Assembly: GCF_030269925.1 (NCBI RefSeq)
Contig: NC_085107.1
Span: forward strand, 18,788,001 to 18,852,000
Source of the DNA: Bombyx mori
Lineage: Eukaryota; Arthropoda; Insecta; Lepidoptera; Bombycidae
DNA length: 64,000 bases
Reading direction: 5' to 3'
Each line of letters starts with the position of its first letter. The first letter of the stretch is position 1. The translations under genes and the position numbers were made by a program. Below, in pieces: positions 1 to 10,630 of the stretch. Below the pieces are notes generated by a model. The model made no database searches. It was not told where the DNA came from and saw only the letters and a program-made list of their open reading frames with translations.

Positions 1-1076
1 CTGCGCGTCCGGTACGAATACGTTACGTAACGGCACCGACTCCGGCATCTGTTGAGTCCAGCCAGCTCGCGGCACGCTTGCACCGCTGACCATCCCGCGC
101 ACCGTCATGCCGCCCGCCGCGACGCCGCCCACGGATGCCGTCGCCATGGCTACCGTGCAACACCCAAGCGGCAACACGTAACATGCACTCCGAAACCATC
201 GACTGCCGACACATTCCTGCCAAATTATATAAGTTTAGATAATAAGTAGATTAAAACATCGACGCTTCACGCTTGTGATGTACGAGGACCGCGCGCGACC
301 TCAGCTCAGATCACAGTCCATCGCTTTGCGAACGCTTTAGCCGTCGTTTCTTTCGTATTTTTGAAAAGTTCCGACCGTATCAGATCCGAGAGGACGTCCT
401 AACTCCTGCCGGGTGCTCGATATCCAAGATTCGCGACAACATCAGCTCGTGGGTGCTGTGGTGGCGTCAACGCCATCTTCGGATGGGCGCACCGCAGACA
501 CCAAAGCCTATAGAAGAAGATGAGTGCGTGCCGCGCGTGGCCGTAGTCGAGGCAATCCGGGAAGCGCAACAAGAGCGCAAGCTGGAGCGACGTCGAGCCG
601 CGGCGGGCCCGAGGCGACGAGGCCTCGAGAATGAGCTCGAGGGCGAGAGGCGTCGTCCTAGACGCAAGCCCAGGAAGAGGTGAGTTTCCACTCATTCCGC
701 GGCCCACCCTTCGGTAGATCATCCCCGATCCTGCGGAAAGAATGGAAAGCAGTCGAAGTAGCCGCAAACACGTCATTTCGGATCCTCCCGATCCACTAAC
801 GGTGCTTTTAGGTACCTCAAGCACCGGTCATCGTTCTCGTCGAACTCGTCGCTAGCGACGAAGGGCTCGACGAGTAAATTAACCCTCAGACACAGCCCAC
901 TGAGTTTCTCGCCGGATCTTCTCGGTGGGTCGCGTGTCCGATCCGGTGGTAGATTCTACAAAGCACGGCTCTTGCTAGGGTTCGTATTAGCAACGTCATC
1001 AGGTTTGAGCCCCGTGAGCTCACCTACTAGTTAAGGCGATGCTGATATAGCCCTCAAGCTTAGGTAGGAAAAAAGT
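1..1076 (+). repeat. GC-rich interspersed repeat, probably the 3' part of a retroelement
   Basis: This block is much richer in G+C than the AT-rich DNA that follows and ends in a short A-run at about 1068-1073. The stretch from about 830 to 1060 (Ser/Arg-coding, then 'gagtttctcgccggatcttc' and 'ccgatccggtggtagattct') resembles, from memory, a sequence seen many times in silkworm DNA; that family match is recollection, not a search. The orientation is inferred from the A-run. An open frame ending at 683 is listed separately. The left edge is cut by the window, so the element may extend further. The class (LINE or LTR-type) is not determined. Confidence 0.4.
321..683 (+). pseudogene. open frame with Arg/Glu-rich C-terminus inside the GC-rich repeat
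   Basis: The frame that ends with the stop at 681-683 is open back to at least 321, without needing an ATG; the first in-frame ATG is at 483. The last 45 codons are dominated by Arg, Glu and Lys (tail RRRPRRKPRKR), which looks like a charged helix followed by a nucleic-acid-binding tail. I do not recognise the family. It could be the end of an ORF1 or gag-like protein of the surrounding repeat, or a chance frame in GC-rich DNA; a minus-strand frame of 141 codons overlaps it (399-824), which is why confidence is low. Confidence 0.25.
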
Positions 1077-2003
1077 GGTAGATCTTCGACTGGCCAGTAA
1101 CCTTTTCATCGCCTATGTAGATCACGAACAGTCTTGATAACTGTATTCCGTGCTACGTTTTGTTCTCTCGCTCTATTTTTGTGGTATTTATGATTATTTA
1201 CTGCGCACTGTTACCGTCATAATCACCTGTTGACGTGCGCCAGATGGTTTTCGTTACTTACTACTACTATCAGAAACGTATACATAGCGTTATATACTAT
1301 TTTTCTGGAACACGTACTATTATACATAAATCAAAGATGCAAAAATGAGTGTTTCTATTTTCAAAATAGATTTCATTAGGAGAGCACACTTCGTATTCTC
1401 GTTTTTAAATTAGCTGTCAACGAGGTCCGCTCTAGGAAGCCTTCAACAATTTTAACGAATATTTAATTGAAATAGACTGCGTCAAAAGTTTCTCGAATGC
1501 TTGGAAACTTTCGAGATTCAGACGACGTCTTCGATCGGCTATCGTTCAAGATACTTGAAATGTATGTGCAAAATTTCATTCAGCCGCTGTAAATATTTCA
1601 GATATGTATAAACAGTTTTTATAATACCTCTCTGATACACTGTATTTTTTCATAATTGATACAAAAACAAACATATTTTCTTTGTAACGATAGATACCGA
1701 TCTACGGTGTAGTCCTCACCATCAATCATTGTTTCTTATATTAAAATATGTATTGATTGCAATACTGATATTGGGAAGTCGCTCGGGTATTTATCCAAAA
1801 CACTCATGCGCTTAGGTTTAAAAAAAGTGGTACGTTGATCTCTCGTCTACTGTAATAACGGCACCAGTATATAATGTGTTATACGTTATACAAGAATAGA
1901 ATATCATCGGGCTTTTAATTTGAAAGACCATCCTGTGTTGAAACACACCCTTTTTCCAATACCGATTAATTATATTTATCGGTAAATTTAGATCAGATTC
2001 GCC
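1077..2003. other. AT-rich stretch, no feature recognised
   Basis: No open frame of useful length, no repeat end and no tRNA-like structure was seen. Two short A-runs followed by 'gtggta' (about 1068 and 1818) recur but are too short to interpret. Confidence 0.5.
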
Positions 2004-2585
2004 GTGAGCTCGTCTGATCCTGTATGCAGAACAAAATACTTTTTCTCCTACCTACGCCGAAAGTTCGGTTTTCCTCCCGCTGTACAGGACAAAATATGGA
2101 AGGACAAAAATATCTCTATGAACACCAAGAGCAACCTAGTCCGCACACTAGTGTTTTCAATATTTATATACGGAGCAGAGACATGGACTATAAAGAAAGC
2201 TGACCGCAATCGGATTGATGCCTTCGAAATGTGGTGCTGGAGGAGGATGTTGGGTATTCCCTGGACCGCACGCCGCACCAATTTATCCATCCTAGCTCAG
2301 TTGAAGATCCGGACCAGACTCTCCACCATTTGTATGCGAAGGATTCTTGAATACTTTGGCCACATCGCAAGGAAAGACAGTGACAACTTAGAGAAATTGA
2401 TGGTCACTGGAAAGGTCGAGGGCAAGCGACTAAGAGGCAGGAACCCGACCCGTTGGACGGACCAGATTCGTGCAGCCCTGGATACCACAGTGCACGATGC
2501 TCTGCACTCAGCTGCAGATAGGAACAGATGGCGGTGCACTATAAAAAACAATCTGTTTCAAGGCCATGACCACGACCCTCAGTAA
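2004..2585 (+). pseudogene. RTE-type endonuclease/reverse transcriptase, C-terminal fragment
   Basis: A 193-codon frame; the first 25 or so codons probably precede the homologous part. It contains hallmarks of the C-terminal third of RTE-like LINE polymerases: YGAETWTIKK, then WCWRRMLGI, a GHIARK segment, an EGKR-x-RGR-x-P-x-RW block and a final Trp-Arg motif. The endonuclease and catalytic RT core are missing, so the copy is 5'-truncated. It has no frameshift. The stop is followed by a short 3' tail similar to that of the minus-strand fragment at 49915-50145, so both belong to one family. It cannot make an active enzyme. Confidence 0.8.
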
Positions 2586-2611
2586 TGAGGAAACCGACGC
2601 AAGGAGGAGGA

Positions 2612-2679
2612 GTACAGGGAAGAAAGTCTAACTTTTCCTCGCGCTGTACAGGGAAGAAAGTGTAACTTTTCCTTTTTCA
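2612..2679. repeat. 34-bp tandem duplication
   Basis: The unit starting 'gtacagggaagaaagt' occurs twice with period 34 (2612 and 2646), with one or two differences. It lies directly downstream of the RTE-type fragment and may be part of its 3' tail or a duplication at the insertion junction. Confidence 0.7.
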
Positions 2680-2744
2680 GACAGTTCTTATTCAATTAGT
2701 AGTAGTTTATTTAAAAATTAAAAAACAGTTAAATTGTTTTTTTA

Positions 2745-2860
2745 TGAGTAAGGGGGTGCTCCGCCCCCCTACCCCCACCCGGGCTTCGCCCCTGGACCCC
2801 AGCTGGGTACTCCACGAACTTTCGGTCTGGTAGGAGAAAAAATAGTATGTGCACCGCGGG
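2745..2860. repeat. G/C-tract hairpin-rich segment
   Basis: A short, very GC-rich segment in AT-rich DNA, with self-complementary words such as 'gggggtgctccgccccc' and 'gggcttcgccc'. I recognise no family. It is probably the end of a mobile element, but no terminal repeat or target duplication was identified. Confidence 0.3.
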
Positions 2861-2929
2861 AAAAAAGTAGGACATCTCATCCTTTTCTCCCTTGGTGCAC
2901 AATGTTCTACACTAAAGCTGGCCACCAAA

Positions 2930-3331
2930 AGTCACTGGGTATCAAGTTTGGTCAATTAAAATTTATAGTACCGATAGCATAATTACATGACGGTAAATTT
3001 TATCTGAACCGTATAAAAAGAAAACGAACGAAATCAATCTTTAGTAGACGTAGAAGAAAGCCAAGTTTTCTAGGACCGCTAAGCTTATCGCTTAATAAGG
3101 CCAAATAATACAAGGGCATTCATCAAAAAGCGTCTTCCTCGCTCTAGACCAATTTGCTAGCCAATTCGGAGTTGCGGTCTCCGTGACATTGAACTGAATT
3201 CGTACGGGTGTCAACCTTGAGAAACGTTTGCAAGTAAAATGTGCCGCAATTAAAGATCGATCCTGTGCTCGCACCTTAACTATTATAAGTTACTATAAAA
3301 AGTGATCCATTATTTGGCGGCGTCGATAAAA
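2930..3331. other. no feature recognised
   Basis: AT-rich spacer between the G/C-tract segment and the first Helitron-like element; no supported gene. Confidence 0.5.
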
Positions 3332-3748
3332 ATCTATATATTAATACGTGAAGCAAAAACTTTGTATCCCTTTTTACGAAAATTGCGCGGACGGAGGAGT
3401 ATGAAATTTTCCACACTTATAGAGAATATAGAGAAGAAGTGCACAATGCTAATATTTTTTTTTAAATAATGCATAAAAAGTACATTAAATTAATAAAGAA
3501 AACATTACACACACTACATACCATGTATTTGACGCACACACGCATGCATACTATATAATGTCAAACTTTTGTTCTTGACGTCTGTTGTCAAATTGAGAAT
3601 AGAATATGGTTTGTCTTCGTTAATGTTTTTTATAGTGTAGTCTTGGCGAAATTTGTGATTATAGAAGTATAAAATACAATCATAATAGTGTACAAACTTA
3701 CAATTTCAATTACTTATAGTTGAATTTCGACTACTGCGGGACCTCTAG
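3332..3748 (+). mobile_element. non-autonomous Helitron, family H1, complete
   Basis: The 5' end is TC (TCTATATATTAATACGTG) and the 3' end is CTAG, with a palindromic hairpin (GTCGAATTTCGAC, give or take one base) about 15 nt before the end. These are the structural features of Helitrons: 5' TC, 3' CTRR, a subterminal hairpin, and insertion between A and T without target duplication. The flanks here are A at 3331 and T at 3749. The roughly 0.42-kb element codes for nothing and would have depended on RepHel enzymes supplied elsewhere. Family H1 has four more copies in the window. Confidence 0.75.
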
Positions 3749-4080
3749 TAAAAATAAAAACGCAATCGCACTCAGAATCTTCAAGTGTCAACTAGAGCTT
3801 CCGAACGTCAAATGTGCTTTAATAAATGTAACTAGTGGCCCCGCAGTAGTCGAGATTCGACTATAATTAATTAAAATTATAAGTTTAAAGATTATTATGG
3901 TTCTATTGTCAAACACTATTATATTTCGATAATGTAATCACAGTATTCGCCAAAACTGCACTATAGATCAATAATATTAAAGACAAACAATATTAATCAA
4001 TTTTTAATTCGACCACAGACTTTAAACAATAACAAAAGTTTCCCAATTGACAGTAAACAAAGAGTATATTTTTATGTATG

Positions 4081-4294
4081 TGTTAAGGATTCAAATCTTC
4101 GCGCCACCGCTCCATATCATTATGGCGTCTCATCGGCGTCTACTCTCTGTAATCTATGCCCACTATTGCGCACACGCCATATATTGCAATTTTGTAAAAG
4201 TCTTTTGAATGCATTTTTTACTATTTAAAATAAAGTACACGTTATAAGTCGAAATTATCGTCATTTAATTTAAAATCCATACCTGGCCCCTACA
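4081..4294 (+). repeat. 5' LTR of the BEL/Pao element
   Basis: A 214-bp direct repeat of 10417-10630 with TG...CA ends. It contains an AATAAA polyadenylation-type signal at 4229-4234. The LTR should supply promoter and 3' processing signals to the element; I did not identify a convincing TATA box. Confidence 0.92.
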
Positions 4295-4313
4295 TGGTCC
4301 TGGATCGAGCCGG
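4295..4313 (+). other. primer-binding site candidate
   Basis: Immediately after the 5' LTR the sequence begins TGG (TGGTCCTGGATCGAGCCGG), complementary to a CCA-ending tRNA 3' terminus with a T-arm-like stretch. This is where reverse transcription of an LTR element is primed. Which tRNA is used was not determined. Confidence 0.6.
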
Positions 4314-5082
4314 ATGGATATACTTACCAGCTCATACTTTGTTGAAAAAGAAGATTACATACAATACTGAAGCCGTGGAGTGCAAATTTAATGGAACGGG
4401 ATTGCACGCCATCGAAGAGTGGTCGAGAGTTCAAAGTTCAAGTGTGGAAATCCTTTGTTAAATGATTATTTTGTATAATTTGAACCCAACACTCAATTAA
4501 TCAGGTATTTTAGGCTTATTTCGACGTAATGGTAAGGTTAGTAAACCAATTCTTTGTTTAGTGAAACAGATAAGTTCGTCAGATAAGTTCAGTGAAACAG
4601 ATAAGTACCAATGTCATCGATTGCTTTAATGTTAGATAAACCCAGGTTAGTTAGTTAAATATTTTATGCGTATTTGTTTGTTCTATTATTTAAATAAGAA
4701 ACGAACTTGTTTAACTAACATCAATTTTGACCGATTTATCATTAGTTTTGTAACATTTTGCATCGACTTAAATTTATTGATAAAATCTTATGTACCCACA
4801 TTGTTCTGTCTCAAAATGGTAATTTAATCCTTTATTGTTAATAACGTGTACAATTTATAATTTAATCACAAAATTCATTATTATTTACATGTTAATTTGT
4901 CATTATTTTACTGAGCTTCTCGTTTAACAACTGTTTAACATTGTGTGATTATTATCAGGTATTTGATGTTAAGTAATTTCATCATTAGTTGTTTCTATGT
5001 ATTTTATGTAATTGATAAAAGTACTTAAGTAAACATATACTACCTGTATTGATTCTAGACCGATCATACCTGTCTCCCAAAA

Positions 5083-8000
5083 ATGACTGAGCAAAAGGAA
5101 CTAATAAAGAAACGTAGCAGCATCAAAGGTCGATTAACAGCGTTCGCGAGTCATCTGAAAACAATAGATGAATCAACGATCACTGCCACAGAGGTCAGGG
5201 AGTTACAATTGCGCATTGGTAAGATCGAAGCTTTATATCACTTATACGATGAGGTACAGTTGAAAATAGAGTGCAGCTCTGATAACATGGATATACAAAT
5301 GGCTGAAAGAACAGAGTTTGAAACTCAGTATTATAAAACATGCGCTCATGCACATGAAATTCTAAATACCTACCAAAGGCTACATGAGAAGATTGAAAAC
5401 GCATCGAATGCTTCACATTCACGCGCTAATCATAGACTTGTTAAGTTACCTACCATCCAGCTGCCCAAATTTGGAGGTTCATATGATGGATGGTTGGAGT
5501 TTCACGACACATTCTCAAGTTTAATTCACAACAATGATGATATCGATGAAGTAAATAAATTTCATTACTTGAGGGCGTCGTTAGAGGGTTCGGCTGCTGT
5601 AGTTATTCAATCTGTTGATTTTTCCGCAACCAATTATTTAGTGGCATGGAAGCTCTTATGTGAACGGTTTGACAACAAACGTTTATTAATACAAAATCAT
5701 GTCGCTGCTTTATTTAACATCGACCCGATCACAAAGGAGTCATCTGTCAATTTGAAACGTTTGATAGATCAAATCAATAAGAACTTGCGCGCACTTGAGT
5801 CGTTAGGAGAACCAGTAACGCATTGGGACACACTTTTAATTCACATCGTCACACAAAAATTAGATGCAAAAACTTACCGTGAGTGGGAAGAGTACAAGGG
5901 TAATTTAGGAAAAGGTAAAGATAAAACTATTAAATTTGATTCCTTTTTAGAATTTTTGCATAATCGAGCTGATTTAATTGAGACCATTGAAATGTCACAA
6001 AATGCTCAAAAAACTGGTAGTAGTAAATGTGCAACAAAAATTAAGACTATGGTTTCTGTTCAAGGTGGTTCTTATAATATCAATAATCCTTCGACCACTA
6101 CTAAGAACTATAAAAATCATTCGCCAATGAAACCATGCCCTAACTGTAATGGTGAACATTATTTAAATAATTGTCCGAACTTTCTCGCATTGAGTAGTGA
6201 AGCACGGTACAAGTTGTTACCCAATTATAAGATATGTTTTAATTGTTTTCGTAGTGGACACTATGCGAACTCGTGTAAGAAGTCAGGGTGTAAGGTTTGC
6301 AAACGTAAACACCACACACTCATACACGTAAACGAGTTTGGCGTGAGACAGTCGACAGCATCGGTGTCAGCTGATTGTGATAACGGCAACAATGCTAGTG
6401 AGTCGAGTCAATCAATCAAGTCTCAGCCTTCTGTGGTTCCGAGCAGTTCTCACAATCCGAGCGTCGTACTTTCGGGAACCGTGATGACCACTAATGAGAA
6501 TTCAGGTCAAGGTCAGTGTGATGTTCTATTATCTACTGCGTTAGTGAAATTATATGACAGCAATAACCGTGAGGTCATCGCCCGTGCGATACTCGACAGC
6601 GGTAGCACTTCGTGTCTCATGACTGAGGATTTGTATAAACAATTAAATTTACCAGTTAATTGCATAAATAAGTCTGTCATAGGCATAAATAATATAACAT
6701 CACATATTAGTCAGATGTGTCGCGTACAAGTCAAATCTTTAAATGAGAATTTTTCAACTTGTCTAAGTTGTTTCATCCTGCCGTCCATCACTGATAACGT
6801 TCCTGGATGTCGGATAGATGTTAGAAGTTTAAGGGTTCCTTCAGATATTTGCCTAGCGGATCCCAAGTACTACTTACCTTCTGCCATCAATCTTATTATT
6901 GGTGCTGATGTTTTCTGGGACATTTTGGGTTCTCAAAGAATTAAATTAGGGAATGGCAAGCCGATTCTTTATGAGACTAGACTTGGTTGGATAGTCTCTG
7001 GTCCAGTAACCAGCGGCCATACATCGACTTGGCCATGTAAAATTAAATGCAATTTCACTCAAGTTGATTCCATGACTTCTTATAATTTTAATGATGACAT
7101 CCAAAACCAACTCATGCGTTTTTGGCAGCTTGAAGAAGTCTGTCCTCAGTCAAATCATTATTTCCCTGAAGAGAAGTTATGTGAAGAACATTTTGTTAAA
7201 AATACAACTCGCCTCGCAGACGGACGGTTTTGCGTAAGAATCCCATTGAAACAAGCGCCTGACGTTTTGGGAAGTTCTTATCAGCGAGCTAAACATTGCT
7301 TATTATCTTTGGAGCGTCGACTCAAAGGTGATGATTCATTTAGTAAAATGTACAAGGAATTTATGCGCGAGTATAAAAATCTTGGTCACATGTCAGAGTG
7401 CAAACCGAATATTGAGTTGCCTCATTACTTCATTCCACGTCATGGTGTCCTTCGTGAATGTAGTACGACCACTAAGTTGCGCGTCGTATTTAATGCGAGC
7501 AGCCCTACTTCCTCAAGGGTTTCATTTAACGACATTCAAATGATAGGACCCACGGTGCAAGACGATCTTCTGTCAATTCTTTTACGTTTTCGGCAGCACA
7601 AGTATGTTCTTGTAGCTGACGTGGAGAAAATGTATAGGCAGATCGTCGTGCATGAAGCGGACAGACCGTTACAACAGATTATTTGGCGCGAAAACGAGTC
7701 AGATTCACTCAAAGCATATGCTTTAAACAGAGTCAGTTATGGGACTGCTAGCGCACCCTATCTCGCTAGTAGATGTTTGAAACAAATAGGTATAGAATGT
7801 AAGGACCCCACGATAGCGGACATCATTATCCATGATTTTTATGTCGACGATTTGTTGACTGGAAGTGACTCCATCAGCGAAGCATTGCGCATCCGTGAGC
7901 AAGTTTCTGCTGAATTAGCATCAGCTTGCATGCCCTTGAGAAAATGGAAGTCCAATGAACCTCAACTGTTATCACAAGCCAGTCATCAACCATCCCTTGA

Positions 8001-10389
8001 ATTAAAACTCGGAGATGCTGAACCTAATAAGACTCTTGGCCTCGGATGGGATTCAGAGTCAGACCAATTTCATTTTCCTGTCAATCCTGTCATTGTTAAG
8101 GGAAAAACAAAGCGTGACATCCTCTCTGTCATAGCTCAAATATTTGACCCACTTGGGATCTTATCACCTTTCATCATTTCGATGAAATTAATTTTACAAA
8201 GGTTGTGGCTTCAACGCTTATCTTGGGATGAGGAGTTGCCTTCAGAGATATACCAGGCGTGGATCGAAACTGTCCACAGCCTGCCTCATTTGAGCAGCTT
8301 GCGCATACCGCGACGTGTCATTTGTGATTCTCACTCCCAGTTGGAGTTACACATTTTTACTGACGCGTCTGAGCGTGCATATGGTGCTTGTGTTTATGTG
8401 CGTAGTATTGACTACGACGATGCAGTCTCAGTTCAGCTACTTACCGCTAAGAGCCGGGTTGCTCCCATAAAGCCAACGACTATACCCCGACTAGAACTCT
8501 GCGGCGCGTTGATTGGTGCTCGAATTTATGAGAAATGTGTAACTGCATTGCGTGCTAAAATCAACCGCGTTATATTTTGGTCAGATTCTACCATTGTTTT
8601 AGGCTGGCTAAAAATGTTGCCATCTAAATTACAGCCATTCGTGCGTAATCGTATTGCAGAGATTTTAGATAAAACTGGAAGCTGCACTTGGAGACATGTC
8701 CCGACTGATGAGAATACCGCTGATTTGACATCGCGTGGTGTCAGTATTAATTCTCTTCAGTTTCACAAGTTATGGTGGCATGGTCCAGATTATTTAAAAC
8801 GTAGTGACTCGCATTGGCCCTCTAACCCATGTGCCACTGACAAGTTACCTGAGATTAGAAACGAAGTTTCATTACTAACATTATCCAACGCCCCTCGCGA
8901 ACTCATAGATTTTAGTCGCTTTTCAAGGTTTTCAAGGCTTTTGCGCACCGTTGCGTACGTGTTGCGATTTATAAACAATTTAAAAAAAGGGTCAAAACGT
9001 AATGATAAATATTTAAGTGCTGACGAATTGCAGAATGCTAAGGTTTTGATTATGAGACATTCGCAAATGAAATCGTTCCCTGAGTATGATTTATTGATTA
9101 GAAAACACAAAATCCCTAATAAAAGCCCGCTGATTAAATTTAACGTTTATTTAGATAAAGATAACTTAATTCGCGTCGGAGGTCGATTGGATAATTCAAA
9201 TTTTCCATTTGAGAAAAAACACCCTATCGTATTACAGTCCACACATCATGTCACTAAGTTATTGTTTGAGTTTGAACACAGAAGATTAATGCATGCAGGC
9301 CCTCAACTCCTGTTAGCCACAATTAGAGAAAACTACTGGCCTATAGGCGGTCGTAATTTAGCGAAAAAATGTTACCGTCAGTGTGTGCGTTGCAATCGTA
9401 TGAAAGGAAAGTCATTCGCTCCGTTAATGGGCAACTTACCGCAGCAGAGACTCGAACCTGGAGGTTACGCATTTGAAAGTGCAGCAGGCGTGGACTATGC
9501 CGGTCCCGTTTCCTGCGCTAGTCGTACTGGTCGCGGTTGTAGACTCATCAAGTCGTACATTGCTATTTTTGTGTGCTTCACTACTAAGGCAGTTCATTTA
9601 GAGTTGGTGGGTAACTTAACGAGCAATAACTATCTATTAGCGTTACGGAGATTTATATCGCGTAGAGGAAAGCCTAGAGACATATTTTCAGACAACGGTA
9701 CCTCATTCGTTGGCGCATATAATGACCTATCAAAATTTCTCAAGGCCAATTGTGATTCCTTGGCCGCTGATTCGGCACAGGATAACATCAATTTTCATTT
9801 TATTCCCGCGTACAGCCCTAATTTCGGAGGTCTTTGGGAGGCAGGTGTTAAGTCAACTAAGCATCATTTAAATAGAGTGCTGGGAAATTGTAACCTAACC
9901 TTTGAGGAGCTCACCACAGCATTGGTTCAGATTGAGGCGATCCTTAACTCTCGACCACTAACTCCTTTGTCATCAGACCCAGAAGACTTAACGCCGCTCA
10001 CGCCAGGTCATTTCCTTATCGGCCGGCCTCTCACTTCCCTGCCCGAAAGGAACTTTCAAGAACACCCTATTACCAGACTCACACGTTATCAGAGGATTGA
10101 GCAGATACGCCAGCATTTTTGGACTCGATGGTGTAAGGAATACGTGGCCCAACTCCAGCAGCGTATAAAATGGCGATCATGTCAGTATTCCTTGAAAATT
10201 GGCACCCTAGTCCTTTTGAAGGAAGAAAACCTTCCACCCATGAAGTGGAAATTGGGACGCATTGTCGAGGTATATCCTGGTACTGACCAGATAACCAGAG
10301 TGGCTGATATTAAAACCAGAAATGGCGTTGTTCGAAGATCCTTTAGCAACATTGTTCCATTGCTGCCTGAAGATGACGTCTCCAGTTGA
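5083..10389 (+). CDS. BEL/Pao gag-pol polyprotein, intact
   Basis: This 1768-residue polyprotein should form the particle and carry out reverse transcription and integration of its element. Seen in order: a charged N-terminal helix region (1-110); gag core of the DUF1759 type (about 122-270); two Cys/His knuckles (starting Cys352 and Cys385); aspartic protease with DSGST at 505-509; RT with YVDD at 920-923; RNase H with an FTDAS motif (Asp1094); an HHCC zinc-binding integrase domain (His1399, His1404, Cys1434, Cys1437); integrase catalytic residues Asp1471, Asp1537 and Glu1586; and a C-terminal DUF5641-like domain (about 1665-1763). All key residues are present with no stop or frameshift. The ATG at 5083 is preceded by four A residues and opens the frame. 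Gag and Pol share one frame, so processing would depend on the protease. Confidence 0.95.
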   Translation: MTEQKELIKKRSSIKGRLTAFASHLKTIDESTITATEVRELQLRIGKIEALYHLYDEVQLKIECSSDNMDIQMAERTEFETQYYKTCAHAHEILNTYQRLHEKIENASNASHSRANHRLVKLPTIQLPKFGGSYDGWLEFHDTFSSLIHNNDDIDEVNKFHYLRASLEGSAAVVIQSVDFSATNYLVAWKLLCERFDNKRLLIQNHVAALFNIDPITKESSVNLKRLIDQINKNLRALESLGEPVTHWDTLLIHIVTQKLDAKTYREWEEYKGNLGKGKDKTIKFDSFLEFLHNRADLIETIEMSQNAQKTGSSKCATKIKTMVSVQGGSYNINNPSTTTKNYKNHSPMKPCPNCNGEHYLNNCPNFLALSSEARYKLLPNYKICFNCFRSGHYANSCKKSGCKVCKRKHHTLIHVNEFGVRQSTASVSADCDNGNNASESSQSIKSQPSVVPSSSHNPSVVLSGTVMTTNENSGQGQCDVLLSTALVKLYDSNNREVIARAILDSGSTSCLMTEDLYKQLNLPVNCINKSVIGINNITSHISQMCRVQVKSLNENFSTCLSCFILPSITDNVPGCRIDVRSLRVPSDICLADPKYYLPSAINLIIGADVFWDILGSQRIKLGNGKPILYETRLGWIVSGPVTSGHTSTWPCKIKCNFTQVDSMTSYNFNDDIQNQLMRFWQLEEVCPQSNHYFPEEKLCEEHFVKNTTRLADGRFCVRIPLKQAPDVLGSSYQRAKHCLLSLERRLKGDDSFSKMYKEFMREYKNLGHMSECKPNIELPHYFIPRHGVLRECSTTTKLRVVFNASSPTSSRVSFNDIQMIGPTVQDDLLSILLRFRQHKYVLVADVEKMYRQIVVHEADRPLQQIIWRENESDSLKAYALNRVSYGTASAPYLASRCLKQIGIECKDPTIADIIIHDFYVDDLLTGSDSISEALRIREQVSAELASACMPLRKWKSNEPQLLSQASHQPSLELKLGDAEPNKTLGLGWDSESDQFHFPVNPVIVKGKTKRDILSVIAQIFDPLGILSPFIISMKLILQRLWLQRLSWDEELPSEIYQAWIETVHSLPHLSSLRIPRRVICDSHSQLELHIFTDASERAYGACVYVRSIDYDDAVSVQLLTAKSRVAPIKPTTIPRLELCGALIGARIYEKCVTALRAKINRVIFWSDSTIVLGWLKMLPSKLQPFVRNRIAEILDKTGSCTWRHVPTDENTADLTSRGVSINSLQFHKLWWHGPDYLKRSDSHWPSNPCATDKLPEIRNEVSLLTLSNAPRELIDFSRFSRFSRLLRTVAYVLRFINNLKKGSKRNDKYLSADELQNAKVLIMRHSQMKSFPEYDLLIRKHKIPNKSPLIKFNVYLDKDNLIRVGGRLDNSNFPFEKKHPIVLQSTHHVTKLLFEFEHRRLMHAGPQLLLATIRENYWPIGGRNLAKKCYRQCVRCNRMKGKSFAPLMGNLPQQRLEPGGYAFESAAGVDYAGPVSCASRTGRGCRLIKSYIAIFVCFTTKAVHLELVGNLTSNNYLLALRRFISRRGKPRDIFSDNGTSFVGAYNDLSKFLKANCDSLAADSAQDNINFHFIPAYSPNFGGLWEAGVKSTKHHLNRVLGNCNLTFEELTTALVQIEAILNSRPLTPLSSDPEDLTPLTPGHFLIGRPLTSLPERNFQEHPITRLTRYQRIEQIRQHFWTRWCKEYVAQLQQRIKWRSCQYSLKIGTLVLLKEENLPPMKWKLGRIVEVYPGTDQITRVADIKTRNGVVRRSFSNIVPLLPEDDVSS

Positions 10390-10416
10390 AAGTCGAGCTT
10401 TCAACGCGTGGGGGCA

Positions 10417-10630
10417 TGTTAAGGATTCAAATCTTCGCGCCACCGCTCCATATCATTATGGCGTCTCATCGGCGTCTACTCTCTGTAATCTATGCCCACT
10501 ATTGCGCACACGCCATATATTGCAATTTTGTAAAAGTCTTTTGAATGCATTTTTTACTATTTAAAATAAAGTACACGTTATAAGTCGAAATTATCGTCAT
10601 TTAATTTAAAATCCATACCTGGCCCCTACA
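10417..10630 (+). repeat. 3' LTR of the BEL/Pao element
   Basis: By eye identical over 214 bp to the 5' LTR. It is preceded by a very short purine-rich tract (GTGGGGGCA, 10408-10416) that may serve as plus-strand primer. AATAAA lies at 10565-10570. Confidence 0.92.

Larger units (their letters stand above)
4081..10630 (+). mobile_element. complete BEL/Pao LTR retrotransposon
   Basis: The element has two 214-bp direct LTRs starting TG and ending CA, a leader of about 790 bp, one gag-pol frame and no env frame; the second LTR starts 27 bp after the stop codon. The host sequence TATG occurs on both sides (4077-4080 and 10631-10634), giving a 4-bp target duplication that reads as 5-6 bp if the LTR edge is shifted. 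By eye the LTRs are identical, so insertion was recent. It sits inside an H1 Helitron, so it is the younger of the two. The particular silkworm BEL/Pao family was not determined. Confidence 0.93.

Noticed and set aside
399..824. 141-codon minus-strand frame
   Set aside because: Low-complexity Leu/Arg/Ser frame in GC-rich repeat DNA, opposite the Arg-rich frame; no recognisable domain.
10390..10630. An env gene in the BEL/Pao element
   Set aside because: Only 27 bp separate the gag-pol stop from the 3' LTR, so there is no room for one; the frame at 10322-10564 is LTR read-through.
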